From the NCBI RefSeq assembly GCF_027409185.1, contig NC_084463.1, positions 42,758,407 through 42,822,406 of the forward strand: DNA of 64,000 nucleotides, given 5' to 3'. Numbering within the stretch: the first letter of the stretch is position 1; each line of letters starts with the position of its first letter. This DNA comes from Cynocephalus volans. Taxonomy: Eukaryota; Chordata; Mammalia; Dermoptera; Cynocephalidae. The position numbers and the translations under genes were made by a program. The notes beneath the pieces were generated by a model that searched no databases, had not been told where the DNA came from, and saw nothing but the letters and a program-made list of their open reading frames with translations. Positions 31,861 to 44,800 of this stretch are shown here, piece by piece.

Positions 31861-34554
31861 TGTTTGTGATTAAAAAGGGTTCGTGGACAAAAGGCTTGAG
31901 TCAGTACCTCTGTGTTTAGGCATGCTTAGGCAGGTAAAACCCCCAGGTAGCCCTCCAGCCTGCCTTTACAGAAAGCAGGAGCTAACACCACCATGACCCA
32001 GGAGGCCCCACAACACTTCTGTGGAAGTCATCAACAACAGCCAGCACCACACTTTCTACCACAGCAAGCATGCTTGCCACCATAGTAACAGCCACTACCT
32101 CTGTGCAGGTGGCCTGCAGCATATTCAGCTGCACTGAGACAAGTAGAGTCACTAGAGGAGCCTGGAAAAGGAGAAGGAAGAATTCCTCCTCAAAGTCCAC
32201 TCCAGAGTGATACAAAAAGAAACTGATCTTCCAGATGACCAGAAATCAATGTAAAGATACTAAATATATGGGAAAAAAGTAAATGTGACACTAGCAAAGA
32301 AACAAAGTAATTCTCAAGTACTAAACCCTATAGAACAGGAAACCCTTGAAATGACTAAAAAGGAATTTCTAGTAACTATCTTAAGGAAACTGAAAGAGAT
32401 AAGACTCAGTTAGACAATGCAATGAAATGAGAAAAAGTATCCAGAATATGAAGGAGGAAATTTAAAAATAAATTAATACTATAAAAAACAATGCAGCAGA
32501 GCTCCTGCAAGTGAAAGACATTCAATAAAATGAATGAATGAATAAATAAATAAATAAACCCACAAGCAATAGCTTAAGCAGCAGATTAGAAGAAGCAGAA
32601 GAAAGAACTTTTGATCCCCAAAATGATCTTTATTAAATAACCCAGGAAGACAAAAAAAATTGGGACGGAGGGAGAAAGGAATTTTTTAAAAATGAAGGAG
32701 GTCTAAGAGAGCTAGCAGACAGCAGTAAGTGCACAAACATCTGAATCATGGGTGCTCCAAAAAGGGAGGAGAAAAGTAAAGACATTGATAATCTATTCAA
32801 TGAAATAATAGGGGGAACTTTCCAGGTATACCGAGAGACCATTGCCTTCAGATTCAGGAAGCTCAAAGATGCCCAAACAGATTCAGTCCAAAAATATCCT
32901 CTACAAGACACATTATAGTCAAACTGGCAAAACTGAAAGACAGAGAGAATCCTAAAAGCAGCAAGAGAAAAATATCAAGTCACTTATAAGGGAAGCCCCA
33001 TCATAATAACAGCAGACTTCACAACTGAAACTCTACAGATGAGAAGAAAATGGGATGACACATTCAAAATACAAAAACAAAAAAACCTGCCAGCCAAGAA
33101 AACTATAACCAGCAAGGCTATCCTTCAGAAATGACAGATAAATAGTGGTTTTTCCAGACAAAAACAAAACAAAACAAAACAAAAACTGCAAGAGTTTATC
33201 ACCACATGACTAGCCCTGCAAGAAATTCTCAATGGAGTCCTGCATCTGGAATCTGAAAAATAATGATCCCTATTATGAATACACAAGAATGAACAAAACC
33301 CACTGGCAAAACACAAATGCAAATGAGAAAGAAAAAGGAAACTAAGTCTTTCCACCTCAGAAAACCAACAAACATTGATGACTAACAATAAAAGGGGATG
33401 AAGGAAACAACATATATTTAAAACATCTAAATGAAATGTGATCAAATGCTGGGAGTAAGACAATACCTCTCAATAATAACCCTAAGTGTAAATGAGTTAG
33501 TTAAACTCTCCAGTCAACAGACACAGACTGATGGATTGGATAAAAACTAGATCCAACTATATGCTGTCTTCAAGATACTCACCTCTCCTGTAAAGATGCA
33601 CACAGACTATTAGTGAAAGGATGAAAAGAGATATAGCATGCAAATGGAAACAAAAAAATGAGCAGGAGTAGCTATTCTCATATCACATGAAATAGGTTTT
33701 AAACAAAAACCATAAAAAGAGACAAAGAATGCCACTATATAATGATAAAGGGATCTATTCAGTAAGAAGACATGACAATCACAAATATATATGCACCCAA
33801 CACTGGAGAACCCAGATATATAAAGCAAACACTATCAGACCTAAAGAAAGAGATAGACCCAAGCATAATAATAGTGGGGCACCAAACAACACTTGCTCAG
33901 CATTGGACAGACCATCCAGGCAACAGATCAACAGATAAGAATAGGATTTAAATTATGCTTTAGAACAATTGGACTTGGCAGAGATCTAAAGACCATATCA
34001 TCCAACAACCACAGAACACACATTCTTATCAGCACATGCAACATTCTCCAGGATACACCATGTATTAGGTCACACATCAAGTCTCAACAACTTTAAAAAC
34101 TCAAAATCACCTCAACTATCTTTTCAGACCACAATGGATTAAAACTAGAAATTAATAACAAAAGAACCTCATAACACATACAGATACATTTAAATTAAAT
34201 AACAGGCTTCTGAATGACCTATGAGCCCAAGAAGAAATTAAACAGGAAATCAAAAATTTCTAGAAAATAAGGAAAATAAAGAAAATCATATCAACATCTG
34301 TCGGTTTCTGCAAGAACAGTACTAAGAGGCAAGTTCATCACAATAATATTTACATTGATAAAATAGGAAGATTTCAAATAAACAATTTAATGCTACTCCT
34401 CAAAGAACTAGAAAAACAAGAATCATCCAATTCCAAAGTTAACAGATGGGAAGAAATAATTAAGATCAGAGCAGAAGTAAATGATATACAGACCCCCAAA
34501 ATTATGCAACAGATTAATGAAACAAAATAGAAAAAGTATTAGATAGGTTAATAA

Positions 34555-34555
34555 A

Positions 34556-34643
<88 letters not shown>

Positions 34644-34695
34644 AGGAAGGAAAGAAAGAAGGAAAGAAGGAAAGAAGGAAAGAAAGAAGAGAGAA
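34555..34695 (+). repeat. (GAAA)n microsatellite inside L1
   Basis: A run of about 30 GAAA units, with GGAA variants at the right end, lies within ORF2 of the L1. Confidence 0.95.
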
Positions 34696-35884
34696 GACCC
34701 AAATAACAAAAACAGAAATTAAAAAGGAGATATTACAACTGGTACCACAGAAATGCAAATAATCATTAGACACTATTACATACAACTATACACCAACAAA
34801 TTTGACAGCCTAAAAGAAATGGATAAATTTCTGAACACAGACAATCTGCCAAGATAAAACCAAGAAGAAATAGAAAACCTGAAGAAACTAGTAACAAGCA
34901 ACAAGATTGAAGCAGTAATCAGCAGTTTCCCAACAAAGAAAAGCCCAGATCTGGATGGCTTTACTGCTGAATTCTTCCAAACATTTAAAGATGAATTAAT
35001 ACCAATTGTCTTTCAACTATTCCAAAAAATTGAAACAGAGGCCACGCAACCAAACACACACTATGAGGCCAGCATCACCTTATACCAAACCAAACAAAGG
35101 TACAATAAAAAAAAGAAAACTAAACATCAATATCTCTGATGAACATAGAGGCACAAATCCTAAATAAATTACTAGCCATCAGAATACAGCAACACATCAA
35201 ATAAATTATACACTGTGATCAAGAGGAATTCATCCCAGGGAGTCAAGGATGGTTCAACATATGCAAGTTAATAAATATGATACACCACATCAACTACTTC
35301 AAGGACAAAAAAAAAAAAATACTGATTATCTCAATACTTAACAGATACAGAAAAAACATTCAACAAAATTCAACATCCCTTAATGACAAAGGCTCTCAGC
35401 AAATCAGGCATAAAGGAAAGTACCTCAACACAGTAAAAGCCATAGATGACAAACTCACTGCCATATCATCCTGGTAAAAGCTTTCAGCTTTTTTTGAAAC
35501 AGGAACAAGATAAGGATGCCCACTATCACCACTCCTACTTAAGACAGTATTGGAAGTACTAGTCAGAAAAATCAGGCAAAAGAAAGAAATGAAGGGCATC
35601 CAGATTAGAAAGGACAAATTCAAACTGCTCCTGTTTGCAGATGACATGATCCTATATAGAGAAAAGTCTAAAGACCCTAACCAAAAAGTCTTAGAGCAGA
35701 TTAACAATTTCAGTAATGTTGCAGGATACAAAATCAATGCCCGCAAATCAGTAGCATTTGTATTCTCCAATAATGAATTAGCAAAAAATAGATATCTAGA
35801 AAGGAATCCCATTTATAATAGTCACCAGAAAAAATAAAATACCTAGGAATCAATTTAAACAAGGAGGTGAAAGATCTCTCCAAC

Positions 35885-35897
35885 AAGAACTACAAAT
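35885..35897 (+). repeat. Target-site duplication of the VNTR element, left copy
   Basis: AAGAACTACAAAT here is repeated at 38463-38475. The joined flanks rebuild the normal L1 ORF2 sequence, so this marks the insertion point. Confidence 0.88.
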
Positions 35898-38462
35898 TGA
35901 ATACCAGGGTTTCTAGTCAAGATGGCAGAATAAACGGTTCCCAGCGTCACTCTCTCCCACAAATCAACCAATTTACAACTGTAAAAATGTAACATCAGCC
36001 AAGCTGGGGCTGCTGGAGCACAGGGAAAGAGGAGGAGAGAGACCTATGGAGTTCATGAAGGAGGGAGAAACTACAATGAGAGAAAGAAAAAGCTGCTCTG
36101 AGAGTTTCTGGCTGCAGCTGCTTTAAGGCTGGGGCTGCTGAGCACACAGAGCAGAAGCCTGCAGAAGCCACAGCTGTGCACTTCAGATTGTGTTACTTGG
36201 AGGCGGCAGGAGAGAAGAGGGCCTCGGCAACCCCCAGGAAAACAAGACCACTAATAGATTTCCCATGGACCCACGCAGGAGCGAGGAACCAGAACAACCA
36301 GAAAAAGGGAGCCCCTCAGAGGCTGGTGAGTCATTGCAATGAACAGCACCAGGCCAGTCCCATGGGATGTGTTTGTAGCACAGTCGTTGGGAGAGACATG
36401 CCCACCAGGAGAACACTGAGACACAGCAAGGACAGCCGATCTGCCCCCCAATCAGCACAGGACCACTCAGAGGAGACTGGTCAGGAATGCAGAATTGCAT
36501 GAGATGCAGTTTGATGAAAAACTCAGGCCCAAATCATAGATTCTACAGAACACAGATCCACTGGGTCTCTGGAGAGCTGGAAGTACCTATAAGGTCAACC
36601 ATTAAACCCTGAGCTGCACAAAAAGCCTTCCCTAGGGAAACAGCAGCAAAGCAGCAATTTAAACAACCACACACTCAAATACTGGTTCCCACAGGAAGTT
36701 CCCCCATGTTAGAAGCAAAGGACAAAAAATTAGTTCTGGCCTGGGCACACCACCAGCACCTTGGGGCCTGCCTGGGAACCAGAGGCTTGGATCTGCCGAC
36801 TGGACCCCACTCCCACTTCCAGGCAAACTGTGTCAGTGCCTCGGGGCCAGCATGGGGACCCAAGCCATGGAGAAGGGGACTGGACCCTCCTCCCACAACC
36901 AAGCACACCATGCCAGCACCTCTGAGCCCACCAGGGGACCCAAGGTATGGAGAAGCGGACCGGACCTCTCTCCCATAACCAGGCACACCTAGCCAGCACC
37001 TTGGGTACTTCCCAGTGATGCAAGGTATGGAGCCAGGGACCAGACCCTCCTCCCACAACCAGGCCCAACATGCCAGCACCTTGGGGCCTGCCGAGGGACC
37101 CAGTGCTTGGAGAAGGGGACTGGACCTCTGTCCCACAACCATGCACACCAAGCCAGTGTCTCGAGGCCTGCCAGGGGCCTGGGGCATGGAGAAGGGGACC
37201 GGAACACCCTCCTACAACCAGGCACACCATGCCAGCACCTTGGAGCCCACCTAGGGACCCAGGGAATGGAGAAGGGGACCGGACTTCTCTCACACAACCA
37301 GGCACACCAAGCCAGTGTCTCGAGGCCTACCCAGGGTTCTGAAGCATGGAGAAGGGGACCGGACCTCTCTCCCACAGCCAGGCACACCATGCCAGTGCCT
37401 CGGGGCCCACCCAGAGACCCAAGGCATGGAGAAGGGGACCGGACCTCTTTCCCACAACCAGGCACACTGTGCCAGCACCTTGGGGCCCGCCCAGGGTCCT
37501 GAGGCATGGAGAAGGGGACCAGACCACTCTCCCACAACCAGGCACACCAGTATAGTGCCTCAGGGCCTGCCCAGTGACCTGAGGCAAGCAGAAGGGGACC
37601 AGACCTCTCCCCCACAACCAGGCACACTGTGCCAGCACCCAGGGGCCCACCCGGAGTCCTGAAGGGGACTGGATCTCTCTCCCACAACCAGGCACACTGT
37701 GCCAGCACCTTGGGGCTTTCCCAGGGACCCAAGGCATGGAGAAGGGGACCGGACCTCTCTCCCACAACCGGACACACCATGCCAGCACCTCAGGGCCTGC
37801 CCAGGGACCCAAGGCATGGAGAAGGGGACTGGACACACCTCCCACAACCTGGCACAAGGCACCAGTGACTTGGGGCCTGTCCACAGACCAGAGACATGGA
37901 GAAGGGAACCAGACACACTCCACAACCAGTCATACCGCCAGTGCCAACGAGCATACCAGAAACGGCACCTCCCTGTAGGTGGCCCACTGCAGCCTCCACA
38001 ATAACCATGGCTGCTGCAAAAGTGACTAGACATCACAAGCACCACACAAATGGTCCACCAACCACTGGAGTGCATTCGCACAAGGAGAGTCACCAGCAGA
38101 GTCAAAGAAAAGAAGAGGATGTCTCTCTCCACAAAGCCCATTTCAGAGTGACAGAAGCAGCATCTGCTCTATGATAATATTGGGGGACCCAATCACATCT
38201 CTCAGCATTGGACATATCATCTAGGCAACAAATTAACAGAATAACCATGATTCTTTCAGAAGGAGAGAAGAAATCTAGGGTAATTAGAGGGGGGAGGGGG
38301 AGGGAATGGGGGATGGGGAGAGATTGGACAAGGGGCATAAAGATTAATTAGGATTTGTAACAATACGTATGCTAGTAATATTGATTTGATCAACATATCT
38401 CAATGTTCAACCCCCAAAATATAATCGATTTTGATTCAATAAATAAAATAAATTTTTAAAAA
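35898..38462 (+). mobile_element. L1-derived non-autonomous retroelement with internal VNTR
   Basis: This is a 2565-bp insertion in an L1. Its parts in order are: an L1-type 5' UTR start with 'caagatggcagaataaacgg' (from about 35918); an unrelated or 5' UTR segment to 36740; an 80-bp VNTR (36740-37930); an L1 ORF1-start-like piece near 38130 ('acaaagcccatttcagagtg'); a short L1 endonuclease-region piece near 38190-38240 ('cagcattggacatatcatct'); a G-rich stretch (38285-38325); and a 3' UTR-like end with 'gattcaataaataaaataaa' and an A tail. The internal jumps show large deletions of ORF1 and ORF2, so it must move by L1 enzymes in trans. Target-site duplications of 13 bp flank it. In layout it recalls SVA/LAVA elements of hominoids, but its parts are L1-derived. 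Confidence 0.8.
36740..37930 (+). repeat. 80-bp VNTR inside the composite element
   Basis: About 14-15 copies of an 80-bp unit occur, with 'ggcatggagaaggggaccgg', 'acctctctcccacaaccagg', 'cacaccatgccagcacctt' and 'ggggcctgcccagggaccc'. Copies of the GCATGGAGAAGG motif fall near 37184, 37344, 37424, 37504, 37734 and 37814. Long frames on both strands reflect the repeat. Confidence 0.92.
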
Positions 38463-40205
38463 AAGAACTACAAATCACTCCTGAATGAAATTAAAGAAGA
38501 CACAGAAAGGTGGAAAGACATTCCATGCTCTTGAATTGGAAGAACCAACATTGTGAAAATGTCCATGCTCCCCCAAATAATTTACAGATTGAATATAATC
38601 ACCATCAGAATACCAAAGGCATTCTTCACAGAAATAGAAGAGGCAATCCTAACACTTATATGGAACAATAAACACTCTGAATAGCCAAAGCAATCCTGAG
38701 CAAAACATAAACAAATAAATAAATATAGCTGGAGGCATAACATTACTTGACTTCAAATTATACTACAAAGCTACAGTAACCAAAACAGCATGGTACTGGC
38801 ACAAAAATAAGAACTCCGACCAATGAAACAGAATAGAGACTCCAGAAATCAACCAACCTACTTACAGCCATGTGATCTCTGGCAGAAGTAACAAGAACAT
38901 ACATTGGGGGAAAAACTGCATCTCCAGTAAATGGTGCTGGAAAAATTGGACATTCATATGCAGAAGAATGAAACTAGACTTTCACCTCTCACCACCTACC
39001 AAAAACAACTCAAAATGGATTAAAGACATAAGACCTGAAACTATAAACCTCTTAGAAAAAAACACAGGGGAAACACTTCAGAAAGTAAGACTAAGCAAAG
39101 ACTTTATGAAGAAGACCTCCAAAGCACAAGAAACAAAAGAAAAAAATAAATAAGTGGGATTATATCAAACTAAAAAGCTTCTGTACAGAAAGGAAACAAT
39201 CAACAGAGTGAAAAGACAACCTACAGAATGGGAGAAAATATTTTCAAACTATATATCCAAAAAGGGATTAACATCCAGAATATACAAGAAGCTCAAACAA
39301 CTACATAGTAATATATATATACATTCCAATTAAAAAATGGGCAAAAAAGATGAATACTCATTTTTCAAAGGAAGACATACAAATGGTCAATGGGTACTTG
39401 AAAAAATGCACAACATTATTAATCATCGGGGAAATGGAAGTCAAAAGCACTTTGAGGTATCATCTCATGCCAGTTGGAATGACTATAATGAAAAAGACTG
39501 AGTGACAAATGCTGGCTAGGATGCAGATAAAGGGGAACTCTTCTACACTGTTGGTGGGATTGTATATTAGTGTAGCCACTATGGAAAACAATATGGAGGT
39601 TTCTCAAACAACTGGACATAGATCTACCACACATTCCAGCAATCCCACTTCTGGGCTTATACCCAAAGTAATGGAAATCATCATGTTGAAGGGATACCCG
39701 CACTCACATGTTCATCACAGCTCTATGTACAATAGCCAAGATATGTAATGAACATCCATTGGTGGATGACTGGGTAAGGAAAATATGGTATATGTATACA
39801 ATGGAATACTACTCAGCCATAAAAAGAATGAAATTCTTCCATTCACAGCAACATGTAGGAGCTTGGAGAAAATTATGTTAATGGAAACAAGCCAAGCACA
39901 GAGAGAAAAATACCACATGTCTTCACTCATAAGTGGGAGCTAAGATAGAAAGAAGGACGGGAATAAGACCACAGTGGTGTGTCGGACTTGTACAGGTAGA
40001 CAACAGATCTAGCATTGCTAGGGTTGCGGGGAAGGGAGAAGGTGTTGATCAGAGTTTGGTTGGGTGACACGGGGAATAATTGCAATTGGAGGAGGTGAGC
40101 ATGCTGATGGCATTGATCTGATCACCACATCTTGCACAGGTGCTGACGGTCAGCTGTGTGCCCCATGATATGTACAATCTATAAACATTAAAAACATAAT
40201 AATAA
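38463..40205 (+). mobile_element. Near-full-length L1, 3' part (ORF2 C-terminus and 3' UTR)
   Basis: It resumes with the duplicated target AAGAACTACAAAT and runs through the ORF2 C-terminal region. The end of ORF2 is recognisable at about 39780-39950. The 3' UTR has a G-rich patch near 40020-40060 and ends at 'aaaaacataataataaa'. The 3' UTR differs from that of the L1 at 44.3-44.8 kb, so it belongs to another subfamily. Confidence 0.85.
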
Positions 40206-40739
40206 AGAAGCCTACGTTGACCTTCCAGGGAATACTCTTATGAAACACAGTGTAAAAGAAAATAGGTGAAATTCAGTTTATGCCTTTTTTTGTTTCTTGT
40301 CAGCTTGACCTCCAAATAAAATGTTCCAAAACTAAGGGGATAAAGTGGTTTGTGAAGAATTGGCATTCCTTACTACATGTGGTACAATCTATCAGTTAAG
40401 ATATTTAGTTTAACCTTTTCTCTGTGGAAAGATTTAAATTTCTTTATTTTTTACACTTTTTAAAAAACAAATTGCCTCGGTGAGTTGATTTGAGCTTACC
40501 GTGTACATCTAAACTTATTGGAATCAGCTACAGATTTATACTAACTTAATTCCAGTAATATATTGCAGCATTATTCCTACATAGCTCTTCATCCTTCTAC
40601 AGATAGCTTTATATCCCTACATAGCTCAATACCCTTCTCTATATACCTTTTACGTATTATTCTTATACGTGTTAAGTCCATAAACATACAAATTCAACAA
40701 TAATTATAATAATTATCGAAACCAGGCAGGTACTCTCTC

Positions 40740-41390
40740 CTCAATAAAGCCTTTCAAAAATTTGTATAAAGTTGTGCTGTGACTTTTGTCCCCCAAGTTA
40801 AAATGATTAAAATCTGGGAACTGGAGTTTCTGATTACGGAGTTAAAATTCACAACTAGAATTGAAGAAAGAAGTACAAAGAAGGCAGCTGGGCAGGACGG
40901 AATGTTACCTATGAGACAGGAAGTCCCTAAAACAGAGTCAGTAATTTCCTGGGTTAAAAGACATCGTCTTGACAAATATCATTAAAATGTCTTTAAGGAG
41001 CAGAACCTAGAATTTTTGCAGCCCTAGGAATGCACTAGTTGGAGACGGAGTGTCAAGAACCCAGATTGGTAGGGGCGGGGTGAGTGACAAGCATAGACCA
41101 AAGTTTGCTTCTTTTTTCTTGGAGATTTTGTTTCATTGCCCTCAAAGACTCAGCAAATCAGAAATGTTCACTGGCTACCTGCACAGCCCCCATCTTAACA
41201 CCCAATATTTTCCTTTGAAATTCTTTGCTTGCAAGACATTGGGGAGATCAGAATTTTTTTCACCATTAGCTGTCTGACTTTTATTACTTGGCCTTGTAAT
41301 TAAAGCCTAATTTCTATCACTGAAACCAAGTGTTGGTGTCTTGATTTAGCTGCACTTGGGTGAGTAATCCCAGGTTTGGTTTGGTAACAT
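40740..41390 (+). repeat. LTR-like repeat
   Basis: The right end 'ttgtaattaaagcctaattt' then 'tggtgtcttgatttagctgc' and 'ggtttggtttggtaaca' looks like the poly(A) region and 3' edge of an ERV LTR. The left limit is uncertain and the family is not assigned. Confidence 0.4.
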
Positions 41391-41814
41391 TTTTATATTA
41401 TACAATTTTATTTCTTTTGAAGAAGCTGGGAGAAGAAAAGATAAGTATATATGTCAAAATTTTGTTTTATTAACTTTTCAATTTATAATTTATGATTATC
41501 TCTCTTTGACTTATAGATTTGAATTATCACCTGGAGTCATTTTGGCAACCCAATACTGCTTTGCTCCCATTGGCCTCCTTTGTACTCTTATTGGCAAATA
41601 TATTGCATTCCTATATATTGCAGGAAGAACAATACATTGTATTTATACAATTTTATACAATTGACTTCTTAATCAGTTAAGAAAAGAAAGTAGAAAAATG
41701 TGCATTTATACTGCTTTTTATATTTTCATATTTACCTTTATTGGTGTCCTGTGCTTTTTGTGTGTGAATTTGAATAGTATCTAGGGTCACTTGCTTCCAA
41801 GCTAAAAAACATTT

Positions 41815-44265
41815 TTTTAAATTAATTTATTTTTTAATTTTGATTTATCATTATACAATGTAGTTGATTTTTGTGTCCCTTTACCAATTCCTCTTTTGCC
41901 CCTCCATCTTTCCATTCCCACCCATCAACATCATATCTGTTTACTTGTATAAATTCAAGGGATTTTTGTGATTGTTGTGTCTTCTTCCCTGTCCCCCTGT
42001 TCGTTTGTATATTTATTTATTTATTTATTTTTAGCTTCCACAAATAAGTGAGAGCATGTGGTATTTCTCTTCCTGTACCTAACTTATTTCACTTAATATA
42101 ATTTTTTCTAAGTCCATCCATGTTGCTGTGAATGGTAGTACTTCATTCTTTTTTATAGCAGAATGGTATTCCATTGTGTAGATATACCACAGTTTCCTTA
42201 TCCACTTATGTGATGATGGATATTTGGGCTGGTTCCAACTCTTGGCTATTGTAAATAGCACTGCAATAAACATGAGAGTACTGGTATACCTTTGACATGA
42301 TGATTTCCATAACTCTGGGTATATTCCCAGCAGTGGAATAGCTGGGTCATATGGTAGATCTATCTGTAATTGTTTGAGGAACCTCCAAACCACTTTCCAT
42401 AAAGGCTGCACCATTTTGCAGTCCCATCAACAGTGTATGAGGGTTCCTTTTTCTCTTCCACCTTGACAGCATTTACCATTCTCAGTCTTTTCGGTATTAA
42501 CCACCGTAAATGGAGAGAGATGGTGTCTCAGTGTGGTTTTGATTTGCATTTCCCAAATGCTGAGTAATATTGAGCATTTTTTCATATGTCTGTTGGCCAT
42601 TCATATATCTTCCTTTGAGAAATGCCTATTCAGCTCCTTTGCCCATTTTATAATTGGGTTACTTGTTTTTCTGCTATAAAGCTGTTTAACTTCCTTGTAT
42701 ATTCTGGATATTAATCCATTGTCAGATATAACTTTGCAGATATATACTCCACTCTGTTGGTTGTCTTTTCACTCTCTTAATTGTTTCTTTTACTGTGCAG
42801 AAGATTTTTAGCTTGATATAATCCCATTTGTTTATTTTTCCTTTGGTTGCCCATGCTTTGGGGGTCATATTCACAAAGTCTGTACCCAATCCTACTTCCT
42901 GAGGTGTTTCCCCTATGTTTTCTTAAAGGACTTTTATTGTTTCTGGGTGTATATTTAATTTTTTAATCCATTTTGAGTTGATTTTGGTATATGGTGAGAA
43001 GTACAGGTCTAGTTTCATTCTCCTGCATATGGATATCCAGTTATCCCAGCACCGTTTGCTGAAGAGGCAGTCTCTTCCCCAGTGTGTAGACTTGGTGCCT
43101 TGTCAAAGATCAGATGGCTGAAGGTGTATGGGTTGATTTCTGGATTATTTATTCTATTCCATTGATACCTGTGTCTGCTTTTGTGCCAGTACCATGCTTT
43201 TTTGGTTATTATAGCTTTTTAGTATAGTTTAAAGTCAGTTAGTGATATGCCTCCAGCTTTAGTTTTTTCACTCAGAATTGCTTAGGCTATTCATGGTCTT
43301 TTATTATTCCATGTAAATTTAGGAGAGTTTTTTTACATTTCAGAGAAAAAAATGTCATTGGAATCTTGATGGGTATTGTATTGAATCTGTAGATCACTTT
43401 GGGAAGTATGGACATTTTCACAATGTTAATTCTTCCAGTCCAAGTGTATGGGATATCTTTCCATCTTCTTGTGTCCTCTTTAATTTTTCTCACCAATGAT
43501 TTGTAGTTCTCCTCACAGAGATTTTTCACATCCTTGGTTAACTTAATTCCTAAATATTTTATTTTTTTGGTGGCTATTATAAATGGGCAATCTTTCTCGA
43601 TTTCTTTTTCTGTATGTTCACTGTTGGAGTATAGAAATGCTACTGATTTTTGTGTGTTGACTTTGTGTGCTGCAACTTTGTTGAAATCATTTATCAATAC
43701 TAAGAGGATTTTTGTAGAAACTTTATGCTGTTGGACATATAGGATCATATCATCCACAAACAGGGACAGTTTGATTTCATCTTTTCCAATTGGATGCTAT
43801 TTACTTCCTTTTCTTCTCTGATTGCTCTGGCTAGTACTTCCAACAGTATGTTGAATAGGAGTGGTGAGAGTGAGCATCCTTGTCTAGTTCCTGTTGATAT
43901 TGGCAGTGGTCTTATTATACATGGCTTTAATTATGTTGAGATTCTTTCTGTCTATACCTAACTTGTCGAGAGTCTTTATCATGAACAAATGTTGAATTTT
44001 CTCAAATGCTTTTTCAGCATCTATAGAGATGATCATATGGTCTTTGTCTTGATTTTATTGATGTGGTGTATCACATTTATTGAATTACGTATGTTAAACC
44101 AACCTTGCAACCCTGGGATGAATCCCACTTGAACATGGTGTATAATTTTGTGTATGTGTTGCTGTTTTCTGTTAGCTAATACTTTATGGGGGATTTTTGC
44201 ATCTATATTATTCAAAAATATGGGCCTGTAGTTTTCTTTTTTTGTTGTATCTTTGTATATGTTGC
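41815..44265 (-). mobile_element. 5'-truncated L1, minus strand
   Basis: The 3' UTR tail is at 41815. The ORF2 C-terminus is well kept in the minus frame 42079-42414 (for example [17 protein letters not shown] and WYIYTMEYHSAIKKNE). Reverse-transcriptase remains with [11 protein letters not shown] lie near 43287-43757. The 5' truncation is near 44265. It abuts another L1 in opposite orientation. Confidence 0.9.
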
Positions 44266-44800
44266 AGCCTCTATGTATAATGGTATGGAGGTTCCTTAAA
44301 CAATTACAGGTAGAGCTACCATACAACCTAATGTTGAAGGGATACCTGTACTTACATGTTTATTGCAGCAGTATTTACAATAGTCAAGAGTTGGAACCAG
44401 CCTAAATGCCCATCTTCAGATGAGTGGATAAGGAAACTGTGGTATATCTATGCAATGGAATACTGCTCTGCTATAAAAAACATGAAATACTATCATTCAC
44501 AGTAACATGGATGGACTTAGAGAAAGTTATATTGAGTGAAATAAACCATGCACAGAAAGAGAAATACTGCACATTCTCACTTATTTGTGGGAGCTAAAAA
44601 TAAAATAATTAATAAATACACAAACAAATAAACGGGGGGAATAAGACACAACAATCACAACAATTCTTTGAACTTGTTAAGACAAGTGAACAGATATGTT
44701 GATGGGGAGAGGAGAGAAGGAGGGGAGAAAGTAGGAATTGGTAAAGGGACAAAAAAATCACCTACATTTTCTACTGATAAATTAAAATAAAAGAAAAAAT
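44266..44800 (+). mobile_element. 5'-truncated L1, plus strand, head-to-head with its neighbour
   Basis: This holds the last part of ORF2 and a complete 3' UTR ending 'aattaaaataaaagaaaaaa'. Its 3' UTR pairs closely with the inverted one at 41815-42060, so both belong to the same L1 subfamily. Confidence 0.85.

Larger units (their letters stand above)
31880..35897 (+). mobile_element. Near-full-length L1, 5' part through ORF2 reverse transcriptase
   Basis: The 5' end (31880-32200) matches the L1 5' UTR/ORF1 start, with 'aaagtccactccagagtgat'. ORF1 remains follow, and the ORF2 endonuclease region is near 33870. The reverse-transcriptase core is still readable in the frame from 35550, with FADDMILYREKSKDP and NFSNVAGYKINARKSVAF. 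Numerous stops make it inactive. It is broken by a composite element at 35898 and resumes at 38463. The total L1 length is about 5.8 kb. Confidence 0.85.

Noticed and set aside
34423-34785. Membrane-protein-like frame rich in Phe/Ser/Leu
   Set aside because: It is the reverse reading of the (GAAA)n microsatellite.
36675-38141. Frames of up to 263 residues in both directions
   Set aside because: They are products of the 80-bp VNTR unit.
43287-43757. Reverse-transcriptase-like frame as a host gene
   Set aside because: It is a decayed L1 ORF2 piece, continuous with L1 3' sequence.
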